64,000 bases of DNA, from positions 1 to 64,000 of the forward strand of contig CALVBB010000008.1 of NCBI GenBank assembly GCA_944325705.1, given 5' to 3'. Within the stretch, counting starts at the first letter, position 1, and each line of letters starts with the position of its first letter. The position numbers were made by a program, and so were the translations under genes. The notes under the pieces were generated by a model. It had not been told where the DNA came from. It worked only from the letters and a program-made list of their open reading frames with translations, and ran no database searches. Positions 8,999 to 16,879 of the stretch are shown here, piece by piece. The stretch is from Candidatus Gastranaerophilales bacterium. GTDB taxonomy: Bacteria > Cyanobacteriota > Vampirovibrionia > Gastranaerophilales > Gastranaerophilaceae.

Positions 8999-9979
8999 GT
9001 GAAGAACAATGTCCTCCCCTTGCGTGAGGAACGAAATCTTGGATTTCGAGGAGGGGTAAAAAATAAACCAATCAACTCTTCAACCATACACCCGTTAAAC
9101 ATAACCTCCCCGTCCCCCGCCTGCGGCACCCTCCCCCGAGGGGTAGTTGTTGAACCCTTCACCCTTCACCCCTCACGCTTCACCAGCCGAAAAGCAGTTA
9201 TCCGGATTATTCGGGATGTTGGAAAAGCGTGGTTTTCCGACACCTTACGGGCTGGTTTCGCTATCGCTCACACTGCGCCCTTCCGAAAATCCGCTTTTAC
9301 ATTGGCAGAGGTGCTGATTACCCTTGGAATTATCGGCGTGGTTGCTGCGATGACGTTGCCTTCCCTTATTGGAAATTATAAGAAAAAACAGACCGTCACA
9401 CAGCTCAAAAAGTCTTATACAGTTCTTAGTCAGGCTGTTAAAATGTCAGAGTTGAAAAATGGCAGCATTGATGACTGGGATTATACTCTGCCTGCTAAGG
9501 AATTTTTTGAAACTTACCTGTCAAACAATGTGTCGATTAATAAAAGTACGGTATCAGATTCGAAGATAAGCTATAAATATTTAAATGGAGGCCCATGTTT
9601 AGAAGATTTGTGCATAAGAAACTCATATACTGTTTTTCTGGCTGATGGCAATTCTTTGACACTATCGGACAACCGGCGTTCCGATGGTAAAGTTGTTTCT
9701 ATTGACATAAACGGTTATAAAGAACCAAATACAATTGGCAAGGACTTTTTTACATTTGCAATCCAGAAAAAATATGGTCTTTCGCCTTTTGGCTATAAAG
9801 ATTTTGGTATGGCAGGAAATGAAGATGAAGGTGAGTATAATCAAATTTTCGGTGATTATGACAGAGATGTGTTGACATCTGAAAAATCATACGCATGTAC
9901 TAAAGGAAAGCAGGGTTTCTGGTGTGCCGCTTTGATAATTATGGACGGCTGGGAAATCAAAGACGATTACCCTTGGTAA
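8999..9979 (+). CDS. type IV prepilin-like protein, phase-variable locus (pilin 2)
   Basis: The methylation motif AFTLAEVLITLGIIG begins near 9293, followed by a YKKKQTVTQLKKSY-type helix and a variable domain ending IIMDGWEIKDDYPW. Two cysteines near the C-terminus could form a disulfide loop. The GTG at 8999 has no ribosome-binding site and lies inside repeat sequence; the plausible start is the ATG at 8823, reachable only if the G11 and C7 tracts each lose one base. An internal start closer to the motif cannot be excluded. The leader contains a TTCAC/CTCAC repeat (9156-9184) and a segment (RIIRD.GKAWFSDTLRAGFA) also found before pilin 3. The tail is closest to that of pilin 3. Confidence 0.75.
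   Translation: MKNNVLPLREERNLGFRGGVKNKPINSSTIHPLNITSPSPACGTLPRGVVVEPFTLHPSRFTSRKAVIRIIRDVGKAWFSDTLRAGFAIAHTAPFRKSAFTLAEVLITLGIIGVVAAMTLPSLIGNYKKKQTVTQLKKSYTVLSQAVKMSELKNGSIDDWDYTLPAKEFFETYLSNNVSINKSTVSDSKISYKYLNGGPCLEDLCIRNSYTVFLADGNSLTLSDNRRSDGKVVSIDINGYKEPNTIGKDFFTFAIQKKYGLSPFGYKDFGMAGNEDEGEYNQIFGDYDRDVLTSEKSYACTKGKQGFWCAALIIMDGWEIKDDYPW
9156..9184. repeat. TTCAC/CTCAC short repeat, copy 1
   Basis: A degenerate run of CCCTTCACCC-type units, translated as FTLHPSRFT in the pilin frame. Matching units occur at 22304-22330, 34358-34384, 40571-40597 and 45353-45380; four of the five are in pilin leaders. Confidence 0.75.
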
Positions 9980-10120
9980 ATAATTATTAACTAGTCCGTA
10001 TTACTCTTGAATTTTAAGCTTTAGTACATATAATAAGTGTATCACTTACGTGTTTATAAATAGCTTATTATGTGTTACTAAAGTTTTAAATAAGAAAGGT
10101 TAGTTTAAAGAGGGTTAAAT

Positions 10121-11509
10121 ATGATTAGGTTAAACTGCAAAAATGCCGATGTCACGATTGTAGGTCAGGAAAACGGGTTGGAGCTTGAGAAAGAATTTGA
10201 TGCTTATAAAGATAAAATAACTCATATAATTGCAAGCTTAAACCAGAGAAAGGATAAACCTGGACAGTGGCTGCAGTGGATGAACCTCGGGTATAACGAA
10301 GAAACCCTCTGGTATGTTAAAGAATATGCCTCAATGGTTAAAGACAGATTTGAAAATATTCTTGTTCTCGGTATCGGTGGTTCGGCACTCGGCGGAATTG
10401 CTGTTACAGAAGCTCTGCTAAAACCTTACTGGAATTTGCTTACAGATGAACAGCGCGAAGGACTTCCGAAAATATTCTTTCTTGATAATATTGATCCTGA
10501 TTCAATTTCTGCATTGCTTGATATTTTAGATTTGAAAAAGACTTTAGTTAACGTTATTACCAAATCCGGTTCTACTGCTGAGACCATGTCGCAGTTTATG
10601 ATTGTTAAAGACCGGATGGAAAAGGCATTAGGTGATAACTACCGCTATAATTTTGTAGCAACAACCGATAAAAAAACAGGTGTATTAAGACAGATTGCCG
10701 AGCAGGAAGGTTACAAAACTTTTGTAGTGCCAGATGATGTTGGCGGCAGGTTTTCTGTTTTCTCTGCCGTCGGGCTTTTGCCTCTGGCGCTTGTAGGAAT
10801 TGATATTGATGCAATTGTAAACGGTGTTAAAGATATGGATTTAGCGCTTAAAAATACTGATATTAGAGAAAATATTGCAGCACAAAACGCGCTTATCCAC
10901 TATCTTCTGGATACTAAAAAAGGTAAAAATCTTTCCGTTATGATGCCTTATTCAAGCAGGTTAAAATATGTAGCGGACTGGTACGTGCAGCTCTGGGCTG
11001 AGTCTCTCGGTAAAAATAAGGATAAAGACGGTAATGACGTGAATATTGGCCCTACCCCGATTAAGGCGCTCGGCGCAACAGATCAGCACTCGCAAATTCA
11101 GCTTTATAACGAAGGCCCGAATAACAAAGTTATTACTTTTATAAGAGTTGATGAATTTGATACAACTCTTGAAATTCCGAGAATATTTGAATACACAGGA
11201 ATTGGATACCTCGGAGGCAAAACCGTTAATCAGCTTATAAATGCCGAAGCTGATTCAACAAGGGTTGCAGTATCAGATTACAACAGACCGAACGTTACAA
11301 TATATCTTCCGAAAGTTGACGGCTATAACGTCGGACAGCTTCTTTATATGCTTGAAGTTCAGACTGCAATTGCCGGTGAATTATATAATATTAATACTTT
11401 TGACCAGCCTGGTGTTGAGCAGGCTAAGAATTATACTTACGCGCTTATGGGCAGGGCCGGTTATGAAGAATCTTCTCAGGTGCTTCAGGAAAAAATGGCT
11501 TCTGTATAA
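10121..11509 (+). CDS. pgi: glucose-6-phosphate isomerase
   Basis: Pgi interconverts glucose-6-phosphate and fructose-6-phosphate in glycolysis and gluconeogenesis. At 462 residues it is of the shorter bacterial type. SIS-fold signatures are clear: VLGIGGSALGG, TKSGSTAETMSQF and TDQHSQIQLYNEGPNNK. It follows about 140 bp of AT-rich sequence with promoter-like elements and is probably first in a run with the secreted protein and trxB downstream. The call is secure. Confidence 0.95.
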   Translation: MIRLNCKNADVTIVGQENGLELEKEFDAYKDKITHIIASLNQRKDKPGQWLQWMNLGYNEETLWYVKEYASMVKDRFENILVLGIGGSALGGIAVTEALLKPYWNLLTDEQREGLPKIFFLDNIDPDSISALLDILDLKKTLVNVITKSGSTAETMSQFMIVKDRMEKALGDNYRYNFVATTDKKTGVLRQIAEQEGYKTFVVPDDVGGRFSVFSAVGLLPLALVGIDIDAIVNGVKDMDLALKNTDIRENIAAQNALIHYLLDTKKGKNLSVMMPYSSRLKYVADWYVQLWAESLGKNKDKDGNDVNIGPTPIKALGATDQHSQIQLYNEGPNNKVITFIRVDEFDTTLEIPRIFEYTGIGYLGGKTVNQLINAEADSTRVAVSDYNRPNVTIYLPKVDGYNVGQLLYMLEVQTAIAGELYNINTFDQPGVEQAKNYTYALMGRAGYEESSQVLQEKMASV

Positions 11510-11530
11510 AAATTTATTATTATAAATTAT

Positions 11531-12055
11531 ATGTTTAATGTAAAAAAAATACTTTTAAATTTAATTATTTCAGCCGTTGTATGTTTTATTACGTCAGCGG
11601 CGGCTGTTTTTGCGGAAGATAATCTTACATTGAAAGCAGGTGTTTCTCTTGCAGAGCAGATTCCGGTGGGTTTTATGGGAACATGGCGGGTTTCAGCAAG
11701 GCTTAAAAATACAGACAGCCCGCAGAATTTTAAACAAACAAGCGTTGACATTTGGAACTTATCAAAAAAAGGCGACGTCATAAATTTAAGCAATCCATTT
11801 ACAGGTGCGAGCGCTTCCATCAATGTTAGCTATGTTGACAGGAGTTCTATAAAATTTACCAGAGTGGGGAACTATGATAATCAGAAACTTACGGATACAG
11901 TCGAGATAAGCTTGAGAGGGGATACTTTTACTGGTATCAATACCCTTTCTCTTGTGACCTATTCGGATGTAGATAATTCGGTTATTAAAACCAGAAAAGC
12001 TCTATATCAACTAAAGGGCGATAAAATTTCAGGATCAAGTATAGTAGGAAAATGA
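11531..12055 (+). CDS. secreted protein of unknown function
   Basis: A 174-residue protein with a clear Sec signal peptide (lysines at 5-6, hydrophobic core, probable cleavage after VFA near residue 28). The mature part is predicted mostly beta, with no cysteines and no motif I recognise. It begins 21 bp after pgi and ends 9 bp before trxB, so the three are probably one transcript. Function unknown. Confidence 0.8.
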   Translation: MFNVKKILLNLIISAVVCFITSAAAVFAEDNLTLKAGVSLAEQIPVGFMGTWRVSARLKNTDSPQNFKQTSVDIWNLSKKGDVINLSNPFTGASASINVSYVDRSSIKFTRVGNYDNQKLTDTVEISLRGDTFTGINTLSLVTYSDVDNSVIKTRKALYQLKGDKISGSSIVGK

Positions 12056-12064
12056 GGATAAAAA

Positions 12065-13009
12065 ATGCAGATTTACGATTTTGATACAGTTATATTAGGC
12101 GGAGGTCCTGCTGGATTATCTGCAGCAATTTATGCAAGCAGAGGTGCTGTTTCTACAGCACTGATAGATGTGAGCATGTTTGGCGGACAGCCGTCAAACT
12201 ATTTAGAACTGGAAAACTATCCCGGTTTTCCAATTGTCGGTGGATATGATTTGATGGAAAAGTTTGAGGAGCATGCCGATAAATTCGGGGTTCAAAAGTT
12301 TCCTATGCAGGAAATTGAGACTATAGATCTGATTTCAAATCCAAAAATTATTGCAACAAAAGAGGCAGAATTTAGAGCAAAAACAATTATTATTGCGACC
12401 GGTGCGCAGCCGATGAAGCTTGGCGTGCCCGGTGAAAAAGAATTTGTCGGACGCGGTGTCAGCTATTGTGCGGTGTGTGACGGCGCGTTTTATAAAGATA
12501 AAGTCGTGGCAGTTGTCGGAGGCGGTAATGCTGCGGTTGAAGAAGCTATGTATCTTACTAAATTTGCTTCAAAAGTTTATCTTATACACAGACGTGATGC
12601 TTTAAGGGCTGATAAAATTGTTCAGGAACGTGCTTTTAAAAATGAGAAAATAGAGTTTGTATGGGATACCGTTGTCAAAGAAATTAAGGGTACTGAGGTT
12701 GTTACAACAGCTGTTTTGGAGAACGTAAAAACAAAAGGCTTGAGTGAATTACCAATTGACGGAATTTTTCCTTATATAGGCATGGTTCCGAATATTGAAC
12801 AGTTTTCCGGTCAGGTAGAGCAGGATGCAAGAGGTTTTATTGTCGCTGATGAAACAATGAAAACTTCTGTTGACGGGGTTTTTGCTGTCGGAGATGTTCG
12901 CACAACTCCCCTAAGACAGGTCATAACAGCTGCTGCGGACGGTGCGGTAGGTGCTGTGTATGCTGTTAAATATCTTGAAGCACTAAAAGATATTCCGCAG
13001 AAAGTATAA
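12065..13009 (+). CDS. trxB: thioredoxin-disulfide reductase
   Basis: TrxB passes electrons from NADPH through FAD to thioredoxin. The 314-residue length is typical. Visible features are the FAD Rossmann motif GGGPAGLSAAIYA, the redox pair CAVCDG (C135/C138, a CAVC variant of the usual CATC), the NADPH motif GGGNAAVEEA and the C-terminal FAVGDVR FAD motif. An AGGA ribosome-binding site precedes the ATG. It may serve the membrane-anchored thioredoxin at 43.3 kb among others. A terminator follows directly. Confidence 0.95.
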   Translation: MQIYDFDTVILGGGPAGLSAAIYASRGAVSTALIDVSMFGGQPSNYLELENYPGFPIVGGYDLMEKFEEHADKFGVQKFPMQEIETIDLISNPKIIATKEAEFRAKTIIIATGAQPMKLGVPGEKEFVGRGVSYCAVCDGAFYKDKVVAVVGGGNAAVEEAMYLTKFASKVYLIHRRDALRADKIVQERAFKNEKIEFVWDTVVKEIKGTEVVTTAVLENVKTKGLSELPIDGIFPYIGMVPNIEQFSGQVEQDARGFIVADETMKTSVDGVFAVGDVRTTPLRQVITAAADGAVGAVYAVKYLEALKDIPQKV

Positions 13010-13032
13010 AAAGAGCTTTTAAAGCTCTTTTT
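13009..13032 (+). terminator. rho-independent terminator after trxB
   Basis: The stem AAAGAGCTTT / AAAGCTCTTT is followed by T's, starting at the last base of the trxB stop codon. Confidence 0.85.
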
Positions 13033-13100
13033 ATTTGCAAAAAAAAAAGTTGCCAGAAAATGGCAACATTAAATAAACACGAGGATATTAAGAGAGAGAG
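13033..13100 (-). ncRNA. possible small RNA with its own terminator
   Basis: On the minus strand a CTCTCTCTTAATATCCTC stretch is followed by a 7-bp hairpin (GTTGCCA...TGGCAAC, 13049-13067) and a run of U's (13037-13048), the usual 3' end of a bacterial sRNA. A TATACT-like -10 lies just upstream. No protein gene on this strand could use the terminator. A similar arrangement occurs at 43.82 kb. The transcript is inferred only. Confidence 0.35.
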
Positions 13101-13389
13101 TATAAAGTCTATTTTATATTTCGGCTCATATTGAATGAGATATTAAGTATTCCCGTAACGTTTTATTTATTTTTCTTTTCCCAATTAAATGAGTTTTAAA
13201 TTTTCCCTTACATTTATATAAAGTATTTTTGACGGTTAAAATTTCCTGAAGGATTATATTTATTAAGATTTCTTAACAAAAAGCTCTATTTGATACTGTA
13301 TATAGATGATTTCTAAATAAATCTTGTCAGATTCAAAATATAATGGTATAATAATTCATGTAGGTGAGAGAATATTAGATAGGATAGTT
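13101..13389. other. AT-rich intergenic region before pilT
   Basis: I see no gene. It is strongly AT-rich and ends with two overlapping TATAAT-like -10 elements near 13340-13353, the likely pilT promoter. Confidence 0.6.
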
Positions 13390-14472
13390 ATGGATTTTGA
13401 TATTGAAGATTTTTTAAGAAAAGCGGTTTCTATTGCGGCGTCTGACGTTCACCTTGCAGTTGGTGAACATCCTACTGTACGAAAAGACGGTAAAATTTTA
13501 AAAATTAACATGCCGATTTTAACCGATGACGATATTGATCATGCGTATGAAGTTCTCTTGCCGAGAAGTGCAAAAGATAATCTTGAAAACGTATATGATT
13601 TGGACTTTGCGTATGAAATACCAGGGTTTTCTCGTTTTAGGGTTAATTTAAGCCGCCAATTAGGTAAAAATAAATTAGTTATAAGGCTTATTCCTTATTA
13701 TGTAAGAAAAATTCCTGAATTAAATCTTCCGGCATCTATTGAACAGTTTGCAAAATTGAATCATGGACTTGTTCTTGTTACCGGGCCTACAGGTAGTGGT
13801 AAATCTACTACTATTGCATCAATTATTGATTATATTAACTCTAATTATCCAAAACACATTATTACTATTGAAGATCCTATTGAGTTTATTTTTAATAACA
13901 AAAAGAGTATTGTTTCGCAGCGTCAAATCCTTGTTGATACGGCATCTTTCCCTGATGGTGTAAAGTATGCCTTAAGGCAGGATCCTGATGTAATATTTAT
14001 CGGTGAAATTCGTGACAGGGAAACCATTTCTTCGGCTTTAAAAGCTGCAGAAACAGGTCACCTTGTATTCGCTACAATTCACACAAACGACGCTGTTCAA
14101 ACTGTTGACCGAATTGTCAATATGTATGAGCCTTCTGATAGAGATTTTGTAAGGCATCAGCTTGCTCAAATTCTAAGAGGAACTGTGTCGCAGAGACTCG
14201 TTCCTCTGAAAGACGGTTCAGGCAGACGTCCTGCCTGTGAGGTTCTTGTTGTAACTTCTACTGTTAAAGATTTTATTGATAAAGACGAACTTGAAAAGAT
14301 TTATGATTTAGTTAAAACCGGTTCGTTCAACAGTATGATTACAATGAACATGTCACTTTATAATCTCTGTGTAAATGATTACATAACTCAGGAAATGGCT
14401 TTAAGTTTCTCTGATGACCGTAATGAATTGACGCAAATGCTAAAAGGTGTTTTTCACGGCACAGCAGGCTAA
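13390..14472 (+). CDS. pilT: type IV pilus retraction ATPase PilT
   Basis: PilT powers pilus retraction (twitching, DNA uptake). Visible features are an N-terminal SDVHLAVGEHP segment, Walker A GPTGSGKST (about 134-142), Asp-box EDPIEF, Walker B VIFIGEIRD and the PilT-type AETGHLVFATIHT His box. I chose the ATG at 13390 (360 residues) because two TATAAT boxes lie at about 13340-13353 and the earlier TTG at 13324 is upstream of them. recO follows 23 bp later. It is the only pilus motor gene in the window and makes a retractile role for the scattered pilins plausible. PilT is favoured over PilB by size and the His-box sequence. Confidence 0.93.
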   Translation: MDFDIEDFLRKAVSIAASDVHLAVGEHPTVRKDGKILKINMPILTDDDIDHAYEVLLPRSAKDNLENVYDLDFAYEIPGFSRFRVNLSRQLGKNKLVIRLIPYYVRKIPELNLPASIEQFAKLNHGLVLVTGPTGSGKSTTIASIIDYINSNYPKHIITIEDPIEFIFNNKKSIVSQRQILVDTASFPDGVKYALRQDPDVIFIGEIRDRETISSALKAAETGHLVFATIHTNDAVQTVDRIVNMYEPSDRDFVRHQLAQILRGTVSQRLVPLKDGSGRRPACEVLVVTSTVKDFIDKDELEKIYDLVKTGSFNSMITMNMSLYNLCVNDYITQEMALSFSDDRNELTQMLKGVFHGTAG

Positions 14473-14495
14473 TAGGGGATTAGTTAAATTTAATT

Positions 14496-15260
14496 ATGAG
14501 GGATAGTTTCGTAACAGATGCTATTAACCTTAAGTCCTATAATTTGAGTGAAGCTGACAAAATTATGGTCATGTATTCCAGAGATAGAGGGCTTATAAGG
14601 GGTGTAGCTAAAGGTGTTAAAAAACCTAAGAGTAAACTTGGTGCACGGATGGATCTTCTTGTCGCTAATAAGCTTATGCTTTATAAAGGAAAAAATATTG
14701 ATACAATTTCTCAGGCAGAAGCCTTGAATACTTTTAATGCAACAAGACGGAATATGGATAAAATTTTTTATTCTATGTATGTTTCTGAAGTTGTAAATAA
14801 CTTTGGCGTAGAAGATGATCCTTGTTCTGCTGTGATATTTGATTTGCTGTATGAAGCTTTGAATACAGTGTCTCAGGCTGAAAATAAAATTCAAATACTC
14901 AATGCTGTTATAAAGTTTCAATTAAAAATGATGAGGGTATCAGGTTTTTCTCTTGAGCTGGATAGGTGTCTTTGCTGCGGAAACCCTATAGAAAATGAGA
15001 ACATGTATTTTTCAGGACGTTTAGGTGGGGTTGTGTGCAAAGAATGTAATGCTCACTATGGTTTGAGTGACCTTATGCACTACAAGCTGAGAGATTTTAT
15101 GTCTGTTCTTGCAAATACTGAATTTGATGTGGTTTCCGGGTATGAAGAAAAAGCAAATGAGAAGATTTGTCTTGTTTGTTTTGAACTTTTGAAATCCTAT
15201 ATAAATTCTCATTCTGTTAGAAAATTCAATTCTACATCAATTTTGCAAGAAGTGTCTTAA
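14496..15260 (+). CDS. recO: DNA repair protein RecO
   Basis: RecO loads RecA onto SSB-coated single-stranded DNA with RecR in gap repair. The N-terminal OB-fold begins with TDAINLKSYNLSEADKIM and VAKGVKKPKS, and a zinc site is visible in the C-terminal half (CLCCGNPI, then VCKECNA). The 254-residue length is typical. It begins 23 bp after pilT and is probably co-transcribed. Confidence 0.93.
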   Translation: MRDSFVTDAINLKSYNLSEADKIMVMYSRDRGLIRGVAKGVKKPKSKLGARMDLLVANKLMLYKGKNIDTISQAEALNTFNATRRNMDKIFYSMYVSEVVNNFGVEDDPCSAVIFDLLYEALNTVSQAENKIQILNAVIKFQLKMMRVSGFSLELDRCLCCGNPIENENMYFSGRLGGVVCKECNAHYGLSDLMHYKLRDFMSVLANTEFDVVSGYEEKANEKICLVCFELLKSYINSHSVRKFNSTSILQEVS

Positions 15261-15688
15261 AACAGCAAATGTCGTTAAGTGTAGGCAGAAAATTTAGCGG
15301 CTGCAAAGCTGGTCATTTATCAGACCGATTACCCAGTTCTGTTTTAATAGAAAAAAAGTCCTACAAAATACAAAACTAGTGGCAACAGAAATTTGGGAAG
15401 TTATATATATGTTTCCGTCAAATATTATTAAGAGATAAATATAATCTCATTCCGAACTGGCTGCAAAATCCGTTGAGCCGAAGGATAAATGTGATTTTAT
15501 GCCCCTACCTGTTGTTTCGAATCTTACCACAATGAGACCCTGTCACCGTGAGCCATTTTGCACGAAAACAAGTTTTCTGTATAAGAAGGCAAACAAGTTC
15601 AGAGCCTGCCCTGAATTTCTTGCCGCTAGTTTCTAAGGCTTTTTACCGAGTATAAGCTCTTTCGCCTGGTGTGCCGTTGAGCTGGAAT
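15261..15688. other. 428-bp non-coding region of unknown nature
   Basis: There is no open frame of useful length on either strand, yet the composition is not the AT-rich spacer seen elsewhere. It contains short complementary segments (GAGAT...ATCTC near 15432-15448; CCAGTTC near 15330 with GAACTGG near 15456; GTAGG near 15281 with CCTAC near 15360). I looked for RNase P, tmRNA, 6S and SRP RNA signatures and found none I trust. A structured RNA or a decayed element are both possible. Confidence 0.4.
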
Positions 15689-16735
15689 TTATCCAACAAT
15701 GCTGTATTTGTATTCAGGGTGTGCAGCGAGGGCTTCTTCTATTTCTTCAAAATTTAAAAGCCCCTGTGTTGCGCCGAATTCTGATACAACGCCTGCCGAG
15801 TTTACGGATGCGTACATTAAAGATTTTCCAATATCTGCATTTGTTCTTCCGAGTGCAGCGCAGAATGTTGAGGCAAACGCGTCCCCCGCCCCGAGTGTTG
15901 ATACTACAGGCCCGTTGAAAATAGGGCAGCAGTAATAATTTTCCCCGTCATAGGCGTAAGCGCCGTGTCCGCCATCTGTAATTACAATAATTTGATAATC
16001 GCGAATTTTTAATTTTTTAAACATCTCCTTCACATCCGGATGAATAAGTTCTTCCGAGAATTTTTCCTTGCTTGTATCAGGTCTTACCTGAATTTGTGTG
16101 GCAAGAGAGGCTTCTTCCTTATTCATTACAACAATATTTGCATTTTCAAGAATTTTTTTAAGGTAATTAAAACCTCGCTTAATGCTTGATGAGCCAGCAT
16201 TAAAGCAGACATAGACATTATTTTCATGGGCAAATGTCGCAATATCATCAAGAACTTTTGTACTGTCGCCGTTCATAGGTGCAATATAGAGAAGTTTTGC
16301 GTTCTTTATAGCATCAAAATTTATATCTGATTTTTTTATAAGTGCATTTGCTCCGCGGTGTGCCAGAACGGTTCTGTCCCCCTGAAAACTAACCAGAATA
16401 ATTGAAAATCCGGTGCTGATTGTCTTATCCTGTATTATATTTGATAAATCAACATTTTTATCTTTAAAAGCATCCAGAACTCCGGCAGAATAGATGTCAT
16501 CTCCTATTTTAAAGATGGCGCTGGTCTTTAAGCCGAGATTTGCAAAGTTCATAGCTGTATTTACACCGCCTCCGCCGACTTTTGAAGTAAAGTCTGTAAT
16601 CTCAACTTTTGCCCCGTACGGGTAACTCATAAATTCTGACTTCTTATTTTTTGTATAAACTGAAACAATGTTTGCGTCGTCGCTTTCAACAAAAACATCC
16701 ATTGTTGCGCTTCCTATTGTTATAACATCACACAT
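15689..16735 (-). CDS. PfkB-family carbohydrate kinase
   Basis: A ribokinase-fold sugar kinase of 348 residues. Visible features are the N-terminal ITIGSATMDVFV strand, the GGGGVNTAMNFANLGL sugar-binding motif and the C-terminal GAGDAFASTFCAALG signature with the catalytic Asp. The family phosphorylates ribose, fructose, adenosine and related compounds with ATP; the substrate cannot be read from the sequence. It is monocistronic and divergent from the large protein at 16.9 kb. Confidence 0.88.
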   Translation of the reverse strand: MCDVITIGSATMDVFVESDDANIVSVYTKNKKSEFMSYPYGAKVEITDFTSKVGGGGVNTAMNFANLGLKTSAIFKIGDDIYSAGVLDAFKDKNVDLSNIIQDKTISTGFSIILVSFQGDRTVLAHRGANALIKKSDINFDAIKNAKLLYIAPMNGDSTKVLDDIATFAHENNVYVCFNAGSSSIKRGFNYLKKILENANIVVMNKEEASLATQIQVRPDTSKEKFSEELIHPDVKEMFKKLKIRDYQIIVITDGGHGAYAYDGENYYCCPIFNGPVVSTLGAGDAFASTFCAALGRTNADIGKSLMYASVNSAGVVSEFGATQGLLNFEEIEEALAAHPEYKYSIVG

Positions 16736-16879
16736 GGTTTTTCATCTCCCGTTAATTATTCTCTGTAATTATATTAGCACAAATAGGTATAATTGTTAAT
16801 TTATATTAAATGCTGGCAAAAAATCTTATTCAGCGGGTTAGAATATATTTGTAAATATACATTTGATACAGGATTAGAT

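Noticed and set aside
9156-9184. TTCAC/CTCAC repeats considered as a CRISPR array or satellite
   Set aside because: Units are only 5-7 bases, degenerate and contiguous, without unique spacers or cas genes.
15261-15688. RNase P RNA, tmRNA, 6S or SRP RNA in the gap after recO
   Set aside because: None of the conserved core sequences I know (for example GAGGAAAGUC of RNase P, or a tRNA-like T arm with CCA for tmRNA) is present on either strand.
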